Assembly: GCA_030594205.1 (NCBI GenBank)
Contig: JAUVFR010000004.1
Span: 1-64,000 of the forward strand
Length of the DNA stretch: 64,000 nt
DNA from: Methanobacteriota archaeon
Lineage (GTDB): Archaea > Thermoplasmatota > Thermoplasmata > RBG-16-68-12 > JAJISG01
Direction: 5' to 3'
Position numbers and translations under genes: made by a program. The notes beneath the pieces were generated by a model. That model worked only from the letters and a program-made list of their open reading frames with translations, made no database searches and was not told the origin of the DNA. Of the stretch, positions 1 to 8,909 are shown piece after piece; position 1 is the first letter of the stretch; each line of letters opens with the position of its first letter.

Positions 1-487
1 CGGCGTGGAAGGTAGGACGATCCTTGGACCGCAGGCGCACGGCTCGTTTCAGGTTCCGAATGACCCGGACGGGATCGCTGCCGGGCGGGAGGGGACGGGG
101 CATCTTCCCTCGAGGCCCCAAGACGGTTCCCAGGCGTCTTCCGATAGCGGGCATGAGGGGAGCCTCCGCGACGAAGAAGTCGTGGGTCTGGGCCAAGTCC
201 TTGGCCCGGGCCTTGTCGTCGGCCAGGGTCTCGATGTCTTCCGGAGCGATGATGAGGTCGGCTGCGTCCCGTGCCTTGACGGCCATTTCCCCGCTTGCGA
301 AGACCGCTACCTTCACGTCCCGGCCGCGGCCACGAGGAAGAACGACCTCCTCCTCGATGCGATTCGAGGGAACGCTCAGGTCAATGTCTCTCAGGTTGAT
401 GGCGACTTCGACGCTCTCGTTGAAATTTCGGGGTTTCGCCCGTTCCAAGGCCTGCTCAATGCCTTTGACGAGCACCTGTTCCGCCAC
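1..487 (-). CDS. rpl1: Ribosomal protein L1 (uL1), partial
   Basis: Large-subunit protein of the L1 stalk, cut by the window edge so that about 162 N-terminal residues are visible. The reverse-strand translation begins MAEQVLVKGIEQAL and continues with the family's N-terminal pattern (NFNESVEVAINLRDIDL, then a basic GRGRDVKVAVFA stretch and GRRLGTVLGPRGKMP). The start is GTG at 487, preceded by a GAGGG ribosome-binding site. It follows L11 in the usual archaeal L11-L1 order, but 153 nt separate the two genes. In methanogens L1 represses its own mRNA, and a hairpin in this leader could serve that role. Confidence 0.93.
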   Translation of the reverse strand, partial: MAEQVLVKGIEQALERAKPRNFNESVEVAINLRDIDLSVPSNRIEEEVVLPRGRGRDVKVAVFASGEMAVKARDAADLIIAPEDIETLADDKARAKDLAQTHDFFVAEAPLMPAIGRRLGTVLGPRGKMPRPLPPGSDPVRVIRNLKRAVRLRSKDRPTFHA

Positions 488-488
488 G

Positions 489-530
489 GCGATCCCTCTG
501 TAGTCCCTGCGGCCTGCGCCTCCTACAGGG
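489..530 (-). promoter_or_regulatory. Hairpin in the L1 mRNA leader, possible L1 autoregulatory site
   Basis: On the minus strand, CTGTAG (528-523) pairs with CTACAG (503-498). Inside it a GGC/GCC stem closes a GCAG loop, leaving an asymmetric internal loop (GA on one side, GCAGGGA on the other). It ends 11 nt before the GTG start of L1, next to the ribosome-binding site. Archaeal L1 is known to bind a stem with an asymmetric internal loop in its own mRNA. The pairing is seen; the function is inferred. Confidence 0.4.
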
Positions 531-640
531 TCAAGGAACTAGCGAGGAGACGATAATAAGCTTTTGGCGAAGGTTCCGTCGGTGCCGCACTCCTGGGTTC
601 GGAGGGCTCAGCGCCTTGAGGACTGCGGGGCCTCTCCCCG

Positions 641-1117
641 TCACTCCTTAAGACGCCCATCGTGGAGGCCTTCTTTCACCTCGGCTTGAATGTCTTGAGG
701 CTCCTTGTCCTCCACGGTGACCCCAAGGGAGACGCAAGATCCCAAGACCTCCAGGGTCTTTCCCTTCAGGTCTGCGCCCAGGGTCTCGTCGGCCTTCATC
801 CCAGCGACCTTTACGACCTGCCCCAGGCTAAGATTGCCCACCTTTTCGGTCCGAGGATTCCCTGACCCCTTATCCAGGCCTGCCTCCTTCAGCAGCAGAG
901 CGGAGGTCGTAGGGGTGCCGACCTCCAAATCGAAGGTGCCGCCTGTCGAATCCACAAGAATCCTCACGGGGACCTTCATCCCGTCGAAGGCGGCGGTCCG
1001 TTCGTTTACAGCCTCCACAACTTGGAGGATGTTTAGGCCGAGAGGGCCCAGGGCGGGGCCAAGGGGCGGACCGGCCGTGGCCTTGCCGCCCTCCACGAGG
1101 ACGTCGATGGTCTCCAC
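641..1117 (-). CDS. rpl11: Ribosomal protein L11 (uL11)
   Basis: 158-residue component of the ribosomal GTPase-associated centre. The N-terminal domain shows the family signature (GPPLGPALGPLGLNILQVVEAVNERTAAF) and the C-terminal rRNA-binding domain has the typical VKVAGMKADETLGADLKGK stretch and the SCVSLGVTVEDK end. The start is GTG at 1117, directly after the TAG stop of spt5, so the two genes are translationally coupled within the ftsZ-secE-spt5-L11 operon. Confidence 0.96.
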   Translation of the reverse strand: METIDVLVEGGKATAGPPLGPALGPLGLNILQVVEAVNERTAAFDGMKVPVRILVDSTGGTFDLEVGTPTTSALLLKEAGLDKGSGNPRTEKVGNLSLGQVVKVAGMKADETLGADLKGKTLEVLGSCVSLGVTVEDKEPQDIQAEVKEGLHDGRLKE

Positions 1118-2035
1118 CTAACTCGTCTCCTTCTCCAAGACCCGGACGTTGTCTCCGCGAATCGTCACGGGGATGGGGACCATGGCCTCAAAGAGCTCCA
1201 CGGTAATCTCCTCCTTGGCCTCGTCGATATGCATGACCCGGGCCTTCTCCCCCTTGAAGGGACCGGAAATGAGCTCCACGATGTTCCCTTCCATGATCCC
1301 GGAGACGAGGGGCTTGGGCTCGAGGAAGTGGTCGATCTCGTCCACGCTCGTGTCCCCCTGGACGAGACCACGCGCGCGTCGGATGCCCTTGACCATCTGC
1401 TGGAGTTTCTCCGCATTCATCACCTCGACGAAGACGTAGCCCCGCATGGTGGTCGGGGAGAGGATGGAGTAGACCCCCACGTCCCCCGACTTCGCCCGGG
1501 ATGCGATGGAATCCGCCACCGCCCGCTCGTAGCCGATGGAGGTCTTCACCGCCATGACGGCCTGTTTCGTGCCCGTCGAGAGGGCGATGGAGTCGGAAAC
1601 TGCGGGGTCTGCCTGAGAGGTGACGGTGACGATGACGTTGAGGCGGTCCCCGTAGTGAGCCCCGCGGGGGGCAGTCACGGAAAGGCCCACCTCCTTGGAG
1701 GCCCCTTTGGCCAGCTTCATCTCCTTCTCGTACACGCCCGTGAAGGTGAGATCCCAGACTTTCTTCTCGACGCCGGAGACCATTACGATCCAGTCCGAGG
1801 GCTCCGAGACGTCCGATCCGGCGACGAGATCCACCTTGAAGATCGCGACTTCGTTCCGGTTTCCCACATTCTCCAACACGAGGGGGAAGTCCACGCTCAC
1901 CCCCGCCGTGACGATCGCCTTCGCCTCCCCCTCCCGAAGGTCGACATGGAGCCCGTGCTTGACCACGATGGGCTCTTCCTTGGCCTCCTTGGGCACTTCT
2001 TCAGGACGGGATTCTTCGAACAGGCCCAACGCCAT
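1118..2035 (-). CDS. spt5: Transcription elongation factor Spt5/NusG with an unusual N-terminal Ig-like extension
   Basis: 305-residue processivity factor that pairs with Spt4 on RNA polymerase. The C-terminal 150 residues are a standard archaeal Spt5: an NGN domain (KTSIGYERAVADSIASRA, then YVFVEVMNAEKLQQMVKG) and a KOW domain (GNIVELISGPFKGEKARV). About residues 20-150 form an extra beta-rich domain with alternating hydrophobic residues (VDFPLVLENVGN, VGLSVTAPRGAHYGD) resembling NEW3/CARDB Ig-like domains. Archaeal Spt5 is usually about 150 residues, so this one is doubled in length. The ATG at 2035 was chosen because it lies just after the secE stop; the longer reading frame upstream overlaps secE and is not protein-like. 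Confidence 0.9.
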   Translation of the reverse strand: MALGLFEESRPEEVPKEAKEEPIVVKHGLHVDLREGEAKAIVTAGVSVDFPLVLENVGNRNEVAIFKVDLVAGSDVSEPSDWIVMVSGVEKKVWDLTFTGVYEKEMKLAKGASKEVGLSVTAPRGAHYGDRLNVIVTVTSQADPAVSDSIALSTGTKQAVMAVKTSIGYERAVADSIASRAKSGDVGVYSILSPTTMRGYVFVEVMNAEKLQQMVKGIRRARGLVQGDTSVDEIDHFLEPKPLVSGIMEGNIVELISGPFKGEKARVMHIDEAKEEITVELFEAMVPIPVTIRGDNVRVLEKETS

Positions 2036-2040
2036 CCCCC

Positions 2041-2277
2041 CTACGGGAATAGGCCCTGCAACAGCTTCGGGAGTTCCGTCGCCATAAGGAAAATGATGAA
2101 ACCGAGACCCCCGAGCAGGAGGAGGCCGACGCCGGTAATCTGGAGGGTCTTGCCGAATTCGTCCGAGGTGGGCTTCCGAGCCATCCTCAGGACCCGGCCG
2201 TACTTCCCTCGACCGAGCCGCTTCGCTCGCTCCTCGATGCGCTTTTGGAATTCCCACGCGCGATCTACGATGTCCAT
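2041..2277 (-). CDS. secE: Protein translocase subunit SecE/Sec61 gamma
   Basis: 78-residue membrane protein of the SecYE channel. An amphipathic N-terminal helix (DIVDRAWEFQKRIEERAKRL) is followed by the conserved RMARKPTSDEF region and one transmembrane helix (ITGVGLLLLGGLGFIIFLM), the standard archaeal SecE layout. It sits between ftsZ and spt5, an order conserved in archaea, with 15 nt to ftsZ and 5 nt to spt5. Confidence 0.95.
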   Translation of the reverse strand: MDIVDRAWEFQKRIEERAKRLGRGKYGRVLRMARKPTSDEFGKTLQITGVGLLLLGGLGFIIFLMATELPKLLQGLFP

Positions 2278-2292
2278 CCGCGTTCAACCAGC

Positions 2293-3381
2293 CTAACGCA
2301 CAAAGTCGACAGGGGGTGCGTGCGGGTCGGCCTCCCGGGCCGGGCCCAGGATCTGCCGGCTCTTCACGCCGGTGAGGACCACCATGACCCTCAGGCTGTG
2401 CTCCAGGCTGTTATCAACCCTCGCGCCCCATATAATCCTTGCGTCGGGGCTGATCCGCTCCTGAACGTACTCCGCCACCCGCTCCGCTTCGTAGACGCTC
2501 ATGTCCATCCCCCCGGTGACGTTCACCAAGGCTGCGGAGGCCCCGCTGACGTCGACCTCCAAGAGGGGGGAGTTGATGGCCTGTTCCACCGCCTCTTCGG
2601 CCCGCGCCTCGGTGTTGCTCTCCCCCATCCCCATCATGGCCACGCCGCCGTCACCCATGACCGTTCGGATGTCGTTGAAGTCAAGGTTGACGAGGCCGGG
2701 TCGAGTGACGATCTCGGAGATGCCCTTGATGGAACGCATGAGGACCTCATCGGCGACCTTGAAGGCCGCGGCCAGGGGGAGCCGGGGCACCAGTTCCAGG
2801 AGGCGGTCATTGGGAATCGTGATGAGCGTGTCCGCGTACCGCCGGAGCTTCTCCAGCCCCCACTCCGCATTTTCCATCCGGGTGAGGCCTTCCGCTCGGA
2901 ACGGGAGCGTACAGATGGCGACGGTGAGAGCCCCCATCTCCTTGGCGACCCGGGCCACCACCGGAGCTCCGCCGGTGCCCGTCCCCCCGCCTTCACCGCA
3001 GGTGATGAACGCGATGTCGACCCCCTCCATGAGGGCGCGAATCTGGGGTTCCGCCTCCCGAGTGGCTTCCTCGCCCACGTGGGGTAGGGCGCCTGCCCCA
3101 AGCCCCCGGGTTGTGTTGCGGCCCAGGAGAATCTTGTTCGGGGCCCGGATGTGAAGCAGGTGTTGGGCGTCCGTGTTGGCCGCATAGAGGTCCGCCCCCT
3201 CCACGCCCGCCTGGACGGTCCGGCTGATCGTGTTGCTGCCGGCGCCGCCGATGCCCACAATCTTGATCGTGGTTCGGAGACCCCGAAGAACCGTCTCCAG
3301 CTCGTCATCGGCCGAGGGCGGAGTCTGCGCGAGGACGTGGTCTTCCTGGCGAAAGGCGAGGGCTTCCGCGAAAACCCCCAT
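2293..3381 (-). CDS. ftsZ: Cell division protein FtsZ, paralog 2
   Basis: 362-residue tubulin-like GTPase that polymerises at the division site. Visible motifs are IVGIGGAGSNT (T1 loop), CGEGGGTGTGG (tubulin signature, T4), IPNDRLLELVP, and a T7 loop NLDFNDIRTVM that keeps the catalytic NxDxxD aspartates. It lies 5 nt downstream of a second ftsZ gene, and the two share long identical blocks (ENAEWGLEKLR, AFKVADEVLMRSIKGI), so they look like an old tandem duplication. Both resemble archaeal FtsZ1 more than FtsZ2 as far as memory allows. The N-terminal 35 residues are variable and probably disordered. Confidence 0.94.
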   Translation of the reverse strand: MGVFAEALAFRQEDHVLAQTPPSADDELETVLRGLRTTIKIVGIGGAGSNTISRTVQAGVEGADLYAANTDAQHLLHIRAPNKILLGRNTTRGLGAGALPHVGEEATREAEPQIRALMEGVDIAFITCGEGGGTGTGGAPVVARVAKEMGALTVAICTLPFRAEGLTRMENAEWGLEKLRRYADTLITIPNDRLLELVPRLPLAAAFKVADEVLMRSIKGISEIVTRPGLVNLDFNDIRTVMGDGGVAMMGMGESNTEARAEEAVEQAINSPLLEVDVSGASAALVNVTGGMDMSVYEAERVAEYVQERISPDARIIWGARVDNSLEHSLRVMVVLTGVKSRQILGPAREADPHAPPVDFVR

Positions 3382-3386
3382 GAGCG

Positions 3387-4496
3387 CTACCCCACAAAGT
3401 CGATGCCCAGCTTCTCCTTGACCTCCTGGGCGGTCTTGCGGCCCAGGATCTGCTTCGACCTCACGCCGGTCGCGACGAGCATGATGCGCAGCACGTGACG
3501 GAGACTGGGGTCCACGGTGGCACCCCAGATGATGCGGGCGTTGGGGCTGACGCGGGTCTGAACCTCTTCCGCGACGCGCTCGGCCTCGGAGACGCTCATG
3601 TCCTCACCGCCCACCACGTTGACTAAGACGCCCGTGGAAGAAGAGATGTCGACTTCCAGGAGCGGGGAGTTGATCGCCTCGTCGATGGCCTCGACGGCAC
3701 GTTCCTCCCCCGTTGCCTGGCTCTCCCCGAGCCCGATCATGGCGACGCCACCGCCCTTCATGATGGTCTTGATGTCGTTGAAGTCAAGGTTGACCATGCC
3801 GGGCTTCGTCACCAGTTCCGTGATGCCTTTGATGGAGCGCATGAGGACTTCGTCGGCGACCTTGAAGGCGGCGTTGAGGGAAAGGCGTGGGACCAACTCC
3901 AACAGCCGGTCGTTGGGGATGGCGATCACGGTGTCGGCGTTCTCCCGCAGCTTCTCCAGCCCCCACTCCGCGTTCTCGGCCCGAATGCGGCCTTCGCCGG
4001 TGAAGGGCATCGTGACGACGGCCACGGTCAGGGCTCCCATCTCCCGGGCGATCTGTGCCACGGTCCCGATGGCTCCCGTTCCCGTGCCGCCCCCCAGCCC
4101 GCAGGTGACGAACACCATGTCCGACTCGGCCAAGGCCTGCCGGAGTTCTTCCTCACTCTCCTTTGCCGCCTGGCCCCCCACGTGCGGGAGCGAGCCGGCA
4201 CCGAGGCCCCGGGTGAGGCGCTTGCCCAGGAGGAGTTTGTGAGGGGACTTCGTGTGAAGGAGGTGTTGGGCGTCCGTGTTGACCGCGTAGAGTTCCCCGC
4301 CCGTCACCCCTTCTTCCACGATCCGGGAGACGGTGTTACATCCCGCGCCCCCGATCCCCACGATCTTGATGCGGGTCTTGAGGGAGGCCAGGACCTCCTC
4401 CAGCTCCTCGTTCGCCTCTATGTCGTCGGAACTGGGAACCGGGGGGGTAAGGTCTTCCGACTCAAAGCCGATAGCATCCTTTGCGAGTGATTCCAT
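3387..4496 (-). CDS. ftsZ: Cell division protein FtsZ, paralog 1
   Basis: 369-residue FtsZ GTPase and first gene of the ftsZ-ftsZ-secE-spt5-L11-L1 operon. It has IVGIGGAGCNT, the CGLGGGTGTGA signature loop, and the NLDFNDIKTIM T7 loop. The C-terminus (RSKQILGRKTAQEVKEKLGIDFVG) is longer than in paralog 2. The first 35 residues are acidic and variable. The ATG at 4496 is preceded by a GGGATGGGAT stretch and a strong TATA box about 49 nt upstream. Two neighbouring FtsZ genes suggest a division of labour between assembly and constriction, as shown for FtsZ1/FtsZ2 in haloarchaea. Confidence 0.95.
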   Translation of the reverse strand: MESLAKDAIGFESEDLTPPVPSSDDIEANEELEEVLASLKTRIKIVGIGGAGCNTVSRIVEEGVTGGELYAVNTDAQHLLHTKSPHKLLLGKRLTRGLGAGSLPHVGGQAAKESEEELRQALAESDMVFVTCGLGGGTGTGAIGTVAQIAREMGALTVAVVTMPFTGEGRIRAENAEWGLEKLRENADTVIAIPNDRLLELVPRLSLNAAFKVADEVLMRSIKGITELVTKPGMVNLDFNDIKTIMKGGGVAMIGLGESQATGEERAVEAIDEAINSPLLEVDISSSTGVLVNVVGGEDMSVSEAERVAEEVQTRVSPNARIIWGATVDPSLRHVLRIMLVATGVRSKQILGRKTAQEVKEKLGIDFVG

Positions 4497-4538
4497 AAGC
4501 TATCCCATCCCTTCGGAGCGGCGTCAATGAGGCAGTCC

Positions 4539-4549
4539 GTATAAAAAAT
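4539..4549 (-). promoter_or_regulatory. TATA box of the ftsZ-secE-spt5-L11 operon
   Basis: Minus-strand ATTTTTTATAC lies about 49 nt before the ftsZ start at 4496, giving a leader of roughly 20 nt. It is the clearest archaeal box A in this divergent intergenic region. Confidence 0.6.
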
Positions 4550-4659
4550 CTATGGAGGCGTCACACAGGAGGCGGGTCGGGGCCGGGGATGAGGCCCACA
4601 GCACGCCCCCGGGGCGTCTTGAGAACGCTTAAGAATGCGGTTCGAATGGTGAGGGCCGC

Positions 4660-4977
4660 ATGGGGGAACTCGTCAGGCTCTGTGAACTCCCGCAGTTGGA
4701 GGAGGGGAAGATCCTCTACGTCGAGATTCTAGGCTGCGACTACATCGTGGTCCTGAAGGCCGGGGAGGTCTATGCGCTGGACGGCACGTGCACGTACGAC
4801 TGGACCCGCTTGGATGGTGGGACCCTGGACGGAGAGGTCGTCACCTGCCCGGGCGGAGGAGGTCAGTTCAACATCAAGACCGGGGAGGTCGTCAAGGCCC
4901 CGCCCAGCTTCCCTCTGCAGACCTATCCGGTTACCCTCAACGGCAAGGACGTCCTCGCGGAGGTCACCGGGTACTAG
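4660..4977 (+). CDS. Rieske-fold protein lacking the cluster-binding histidines
   Basis: 105-residue protein with the overall length and beta-strand pattern of small Rieske ferredoxins (VRLCELPQLEEG, VYALDGTCTYDW, CPGGGGQFNIKTGEVVKAP, YPVTLNGKDV). Normal Rieske sites are C-x-H and C-x2-H. Here they read C-T-Y and C-P-G-G, so both cysteines remain but both histidines are lost. It therefore cannot hold a normal Rieske [2Fe-2S] cluster. An intact relative, with CTH and CPLH, is encoded at 50975-51286. It runs convergently with the NAD(P)HX repair gene, overlapping by 4 nt. The function is unknown. Confidence 0.8.
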   Translation: MGELVRLCELPQLEEGKILYVEILGCDYIVVLKAGEVYALDGTCTYDWTRLDGGTLDGEVVTCPGGGGQFNIKTGEVVKAPPSFPLQTYPVTLNGKDVLAEVTGY

Positions 4978-6413
4978 ACGAACTCGATCAGGACGGCCGG
5001 GATCCGGTCCAGCAGGTCCGTTGCCGTCATCCCGTAGCTCAACTCCCGGAACGCGATGTCTCCCGCAAAGCCATTCGCGAAGGCGGCGATCCGGGCCGCG
5101 TTAAAGGGCTCCACTCCCTTCCCTAGCAGTGCGCCGACGAGACCGGCCAAGACATCCCCCGTCCCCCCGACGGTCATGCCGGGATTCCCCGTGACGTTCA
5201 CCTTCGTCGAACGCCCGTCCGAGACGATATCGTGGCGGCCCTTCTGGAGAACCGTGAGCCCCAACTCTTTGGCGAAGGAAGCGACCTGCTCCAGCCGCTC
5301 CTCCTCTCGGTCGGCCAATTCGACCCCCGACAGGCGATAGAACTCCTGGACGTGGGGGGTGATGACGCCACTCTTCCCCTGGACAGACGTCAGGTCGCCG
5401 GCGACGGCCGTGATGCCGTCGGCATCCACGGACACAGGCTTGTCCAGTTCCCGAAGGAAACGCCGCACCGCCTCGAGGGTGGCCTCGTCTCGACCCAGGC
5501 CGGGTCCGATGATCACGGCATCCATCCCCCCGGCGAGCTCGAGGAGAACCGGAACGTCTTCCGGCACCAGTCTGTCGCTCGAGAGAGGGTGGACGATGAG
5601 CGTTGGGCTGAAGGCGGATACGATGGGGGCGCTCCGGGTTGGTGTCGCCACGTGTACCACATCCGTTCCCATTCGATAAGCCGCCATGGCCGAAAGGGAA
5701 GGCGCCCCCGTGAAGGGACCTCCTGCCACTACGAGAACGCGACCGCTGTCCCCCTTGTGCGCGTCCGCGCCCGGGCGAGGGTAGTAGAGGAGCTCCCCCG
5801 GTCCAATCATCCGCTCCAACTCCGCCGTGATGCCGATGTCCACAACCACCACATCCCCGCTCGTCGCCGAGTCCATGCCCTCCTTGATCCGGTGCAGGGC
5901 CACGGTTACCGTGGGCGACACGACCCGATCGGAGCCGAGGCCGCTGGGCATGTCGATGGAGAGGATGGGTTTCCCTGAGGCGTTCATCGCCTCGACAAGG
6001 GCTCGGTAGGGTTCGCGCAAGGCTCCCTGGATCCCAGTCCCCATAAGCCCGTCCACCAGGATGTCAGCCCCGTCCACCAGCGCAACGGCCTCGAGGGGGG
6101 GCTCGACCAGCTTGACCTCGGGGGGCAACCGACCCAAGTTCACCTGGGCAGGCCCCTTGGAAGTCGCTTCACGGGGCTTTGCGAGGGCCACCGTGACCTG
6201 CGCCTGGTCCTTCAGGAAGCGGGCCGCCACGAAACCGTCCCCCGCGTTGTTCCCGGTTCCGGAGAGGATAAGGACACGCGCCCCCTCCGCCTCCATCCGT
6301 TCCAGCAGGACCTTCGCGATTCCCTTGCCGGCCCGCTCCATGAGGGTCTCGATGGAGACTCCGTGGTACTCCAGGTTGGCATCGAGAACGCGCATCTCCT
6401 GGACGGACAGCAC
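4974..6413 (-). CDS. nnrD: Bifunctional NAD(P)H-hydrate epimerase / ADP-dependent NAD(P)H-hydrate dehydratase
   Basis: 479-residue metabolite repair enzyme that recovers NAD(P)H from its hydrated forms. The N-terminal half is the YjeF/NnrE epimerase domain (SVQEMRVLDAN, SGTGNNAGDGFVAARFL, then IDMPSGLGSD). The C-terminal half is the ribokinase-like dehydratase domain (VVAGGPFTGAPSLSA, IIGPGLGRDE, VDADGI, TPHVQEF, LQKGRHDIV, and NPGMTVGGTGDVLAG with the catalytic Asp). The GTG at 6413 was preferred because homology begins at LSVQEMR; an open frame continues upstream but is not protein-like. ATG 6395 is the alternative start. Confidence 0.93.
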   Translation of the reverse strand: MLSVQEMRVLDANLEYHGVSIETLMERAGKGIAKVLLERMEAEGARVLILSGTGNNAGDGFVAARFLKDQAQVTVALAKPREATSKGPAQVNLGRLPPEVKLVEPPLEAVALVDGADILVDGLMGTGIQGALREPYRALVEAMNASGKPILSIDMPSGLGSDRVVSPTVTVALHRIKEGMDSATSGDVVVVDIGITAELERMIGPGELLYYPRPGADAHKGDSGRVLVVAGGPFTGAPSLSAMAAYRMGTDVVHVATPTRSAPIVSAFSPTLIVHPLSSDRLVPEDVPVLLELAGGMDAVIIGPGLGRDEATLEAVRRFLRELDKPVSVDADGITAVAGDLTSVQGKSGVITPHVQEFYRLSGVELADREEERLEQVASFAKELGLTVLQKGRHDIVSDGRSTKVNVTGNPGMTVGGTGDVLAGLVGALLGKGVEPFNAARIAAFANGFAGDIAFRELSYGMTATDLLDRIPAVLIEFV

Positions 6414-6484
6414 GCACGGGGTATCCGACGTGCAGCCTTCAACATTGTGGGAAGCCCCCCAGTGCGGGGGCGGCGGGTCGAGGG

Positions 6485-7379
<895 letters not shown>

Positions 7380-7499
7380 GGGGCTCAGCCGAGCAAGGTC
7401 TTCCTGTGGATCGTCACGCCGGCGGCGACCTTTGCCTACGGCCTCGTCCTGGCCCTGCTGGCCTCGCTGCTCTTGACCCTCTTCATGGCCCGGCGCTAG
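7380..7499 (+). other. In-frame transmembrane tail behind the ferredoxin TGA stop
   Basis: Directly after the TGA at 7377 the same frame stays open for 39 codons to a TAG. It encodes a short linker and then a classic single membrane helix (LWIVTPAATFAYGLVLALLASLLLTLFM) ending in the basic ARR. There is no ATG, GTG or TTG before the helix, so it does not look like an independent gene. It may be a membrane anchor reached by readthrough, a decayed C-terminus cut off by a point mutation, or a sequencing error. Hydrophobic codons with G/C third positions argue that it was or is translated. Confidence 0.5.
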
Positions 7500-7510
7500 G
7501 TGGACGACGG

Positions 7511-7522
7511 AAACCCTTTAGC
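7511..7522 (+). promoter_or_regulatory. TATA-like box of the M20 peptidase gene
   Basis: AAACCCTTTAGC is centred about 27 nt before ATG 7545, the spacing expected for a leaderless archaeal transcript. This supports ATG 7545 over the GTG at 7500. Confidence 0.4.
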
Positions 7523-7544
7523 GCGAATCTCCATCACTGCCCGC

Positions 7545-8909
7545 ATGGGAGAGGAGGAGAGGAGGCGGGTCTTTCAATTCATCGACGAACACTTTGGCGA
7601 TTTCGTAACGGACTTGACGGACTACTGCGCCGTCCGGACCGTCAGCGCCAGTGGGGAGGGGTTCAAGGAGGGCGGCCGGGCCACCCGGGAGCTCCTGGAG
7701 AAGTGGGGGATCAGCGCGCGGGAAATGCCGGTGCCGAACGGCCCAAACCTGGTTGTGGGGGAGGCGGGATCTACGGGCCCCATATTGTGCCTCTACAACC
7801 ACTACGACGTGCAGCCGGAGGAGCCCATAGACGAGTGGAAGTCAGACCCCTTCGACCCCGTGGTCCGTGAGGGCGTGTTCTACGCTCGTGGATCGTCGGA
7901 CACGAAGGGGAACGCCCTCTCTCAGGCCATCGCGCAGGCGGCCATCCAAGACGCGCGCGGGGATTTGCCCCTGCGCCTTCGGTTCATGATCGAGGGGGAG
8001 GAGGAGGTGTCCAGCCCTCACCTCAACGCCTTCTGGAAGCGGCACCAAGACCTCTTTGAGGCCGACGGGGCGACCATCGAGGGGAGCGACCATACCGCGG
8101 AAGGGACTCCGATCCTGCGACTGGGGTCCAAGGGCATCCTCTACGTGGAGCTTACTGTGAGGAAGGCCGCCGTCGACCAGCACTCCTCCTTCGCCGTTTC
8201 CATCCCGAACCCAGCGTGGCGCCTCATCGCGGCCCTCCGAACCCTCCGGGACGAGAACGGGAAGATTCTCATCCCCGGATTCTACGACAACGCTCACCGC
8301 CCAACGGAGGAGGAACTTGCCTACCTTAAGCGGAACCGGTACGACCCGGAGGACTTCATGAAGACATACGGGGCCGTGGAAGTATTGGGCGGGGACACAC
8401 AGTGGGCTCGGCTCCAGCACATGGTGTACGGGAACACGTGCAACATCGATGGCTTCTACGCGGGCTACATCGGCGACGGATCGAAAACCATCAACCCGGC
8501 CTATGCGAAGGCAAAGCTGGACTTCCGCCTGCTACCCGGCCAGCCTCCGAAAGACGTGCTCAAGGCCATGAAGGCCCACCTGAAGGCAGGGGGCTTCGAG
8601 GACATCGAGGTCAAGAGCCACGGCACCTTCGAACCCGCGACCACCCCCCTCTCCTCCCGGATCGGTCAAGCTCTTCTGCGTGGCTACCAAGCAGCCTACG
8701 ATGACGAACCCGACATCTTCCCGTGGTCCCTGGGCTCGTCGTCCACCTACTATTACACGAGTCTGGGCACGCCCTCGGCCGCCGGGCCAGGGGTGGGACA
8801 TGCGGGAAGCAAAGCCCACGCCCCCAACGAGAACATCCGTCTGGAGGATGCACGGAGAGGAATCAAGGCGACCGCCGCGATGATGCTGGCTTTCGCGAAG
8901 TCCGACTAA
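7545..8909 (+). CDS. M20-family metallopeptidase (dipeptidase/carboxypeptidase-like)
   Basis: 454-residue dizinc amidohydrolase. Metal and catalytic motifs are in order: LYNHYDVQP (H-x-D), RGSSDTKGN (bridging Asp), IEGEEEVSS (catalytic Glu-Glu), and near the end GHAGSKAHAPNENI (the last His ligand). The middle part is the lid/dimerisation domain. Length and motifs match the M20 peptidases related to ArgE/DapE/CPG2 and acyl-dipeptidases; the substrate cannot be told. Its stop overlaps the convergent archaemetzincin stop by 4 nt. Confidence 0.92.
   Translation: MGEEERRRVFQFIDEHFGDFVTDLTDYCAVRTVSASGEGFKEGGRATRELLEKWGISAREMPVPNGPNLVVGEAGSTGPILCLYNHYDVQPEEPIDEWKSDPFDPVVREGVFYARGSSDTKGNALSQAIAQAAIQDARGDLPLRLRFMIEGEEEVSSPHLNAFWKRHQDLFEADGATIEGSDHTAEGTPILRLGSKGILYVELTVRKAAVDQHSSFAVSIPNPAWRLIAALRTLRDENGKILIPGFYDNAHRPTEEELAYLKRNRYDPEDFMKTYGAVEVLGGDTQWARLQHMVYGNTCNIDGFYAGYIGDGSKTINPAYAKAKLDFRLLPGQPPKDVLKAMKAHLKAGGFEDIEVKSHGTFEPATTPLSSRIGQALLRGYQAAYDDEPDIFPWSLGSSSTYYYTSLGTPSAAGPGVGHAGSKAHAPNENIRLEDARRGIKATAAMMLAFAKSD

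Noticed and set aside
5..556. Plus-strand open frame of 183 codons opposite ribosomal protein L1
   Set aside because: It is a shadow; the minus strand encodes L1 with clear homology and a ribosome-binding site.
1229..2296. 355-codon plus-strand open frame opposite spt5 and secE
   Set aside because: It is Asp/His/Gly/Arg-rich with no motif, while the opposite strand has conserved genes in conserved order.
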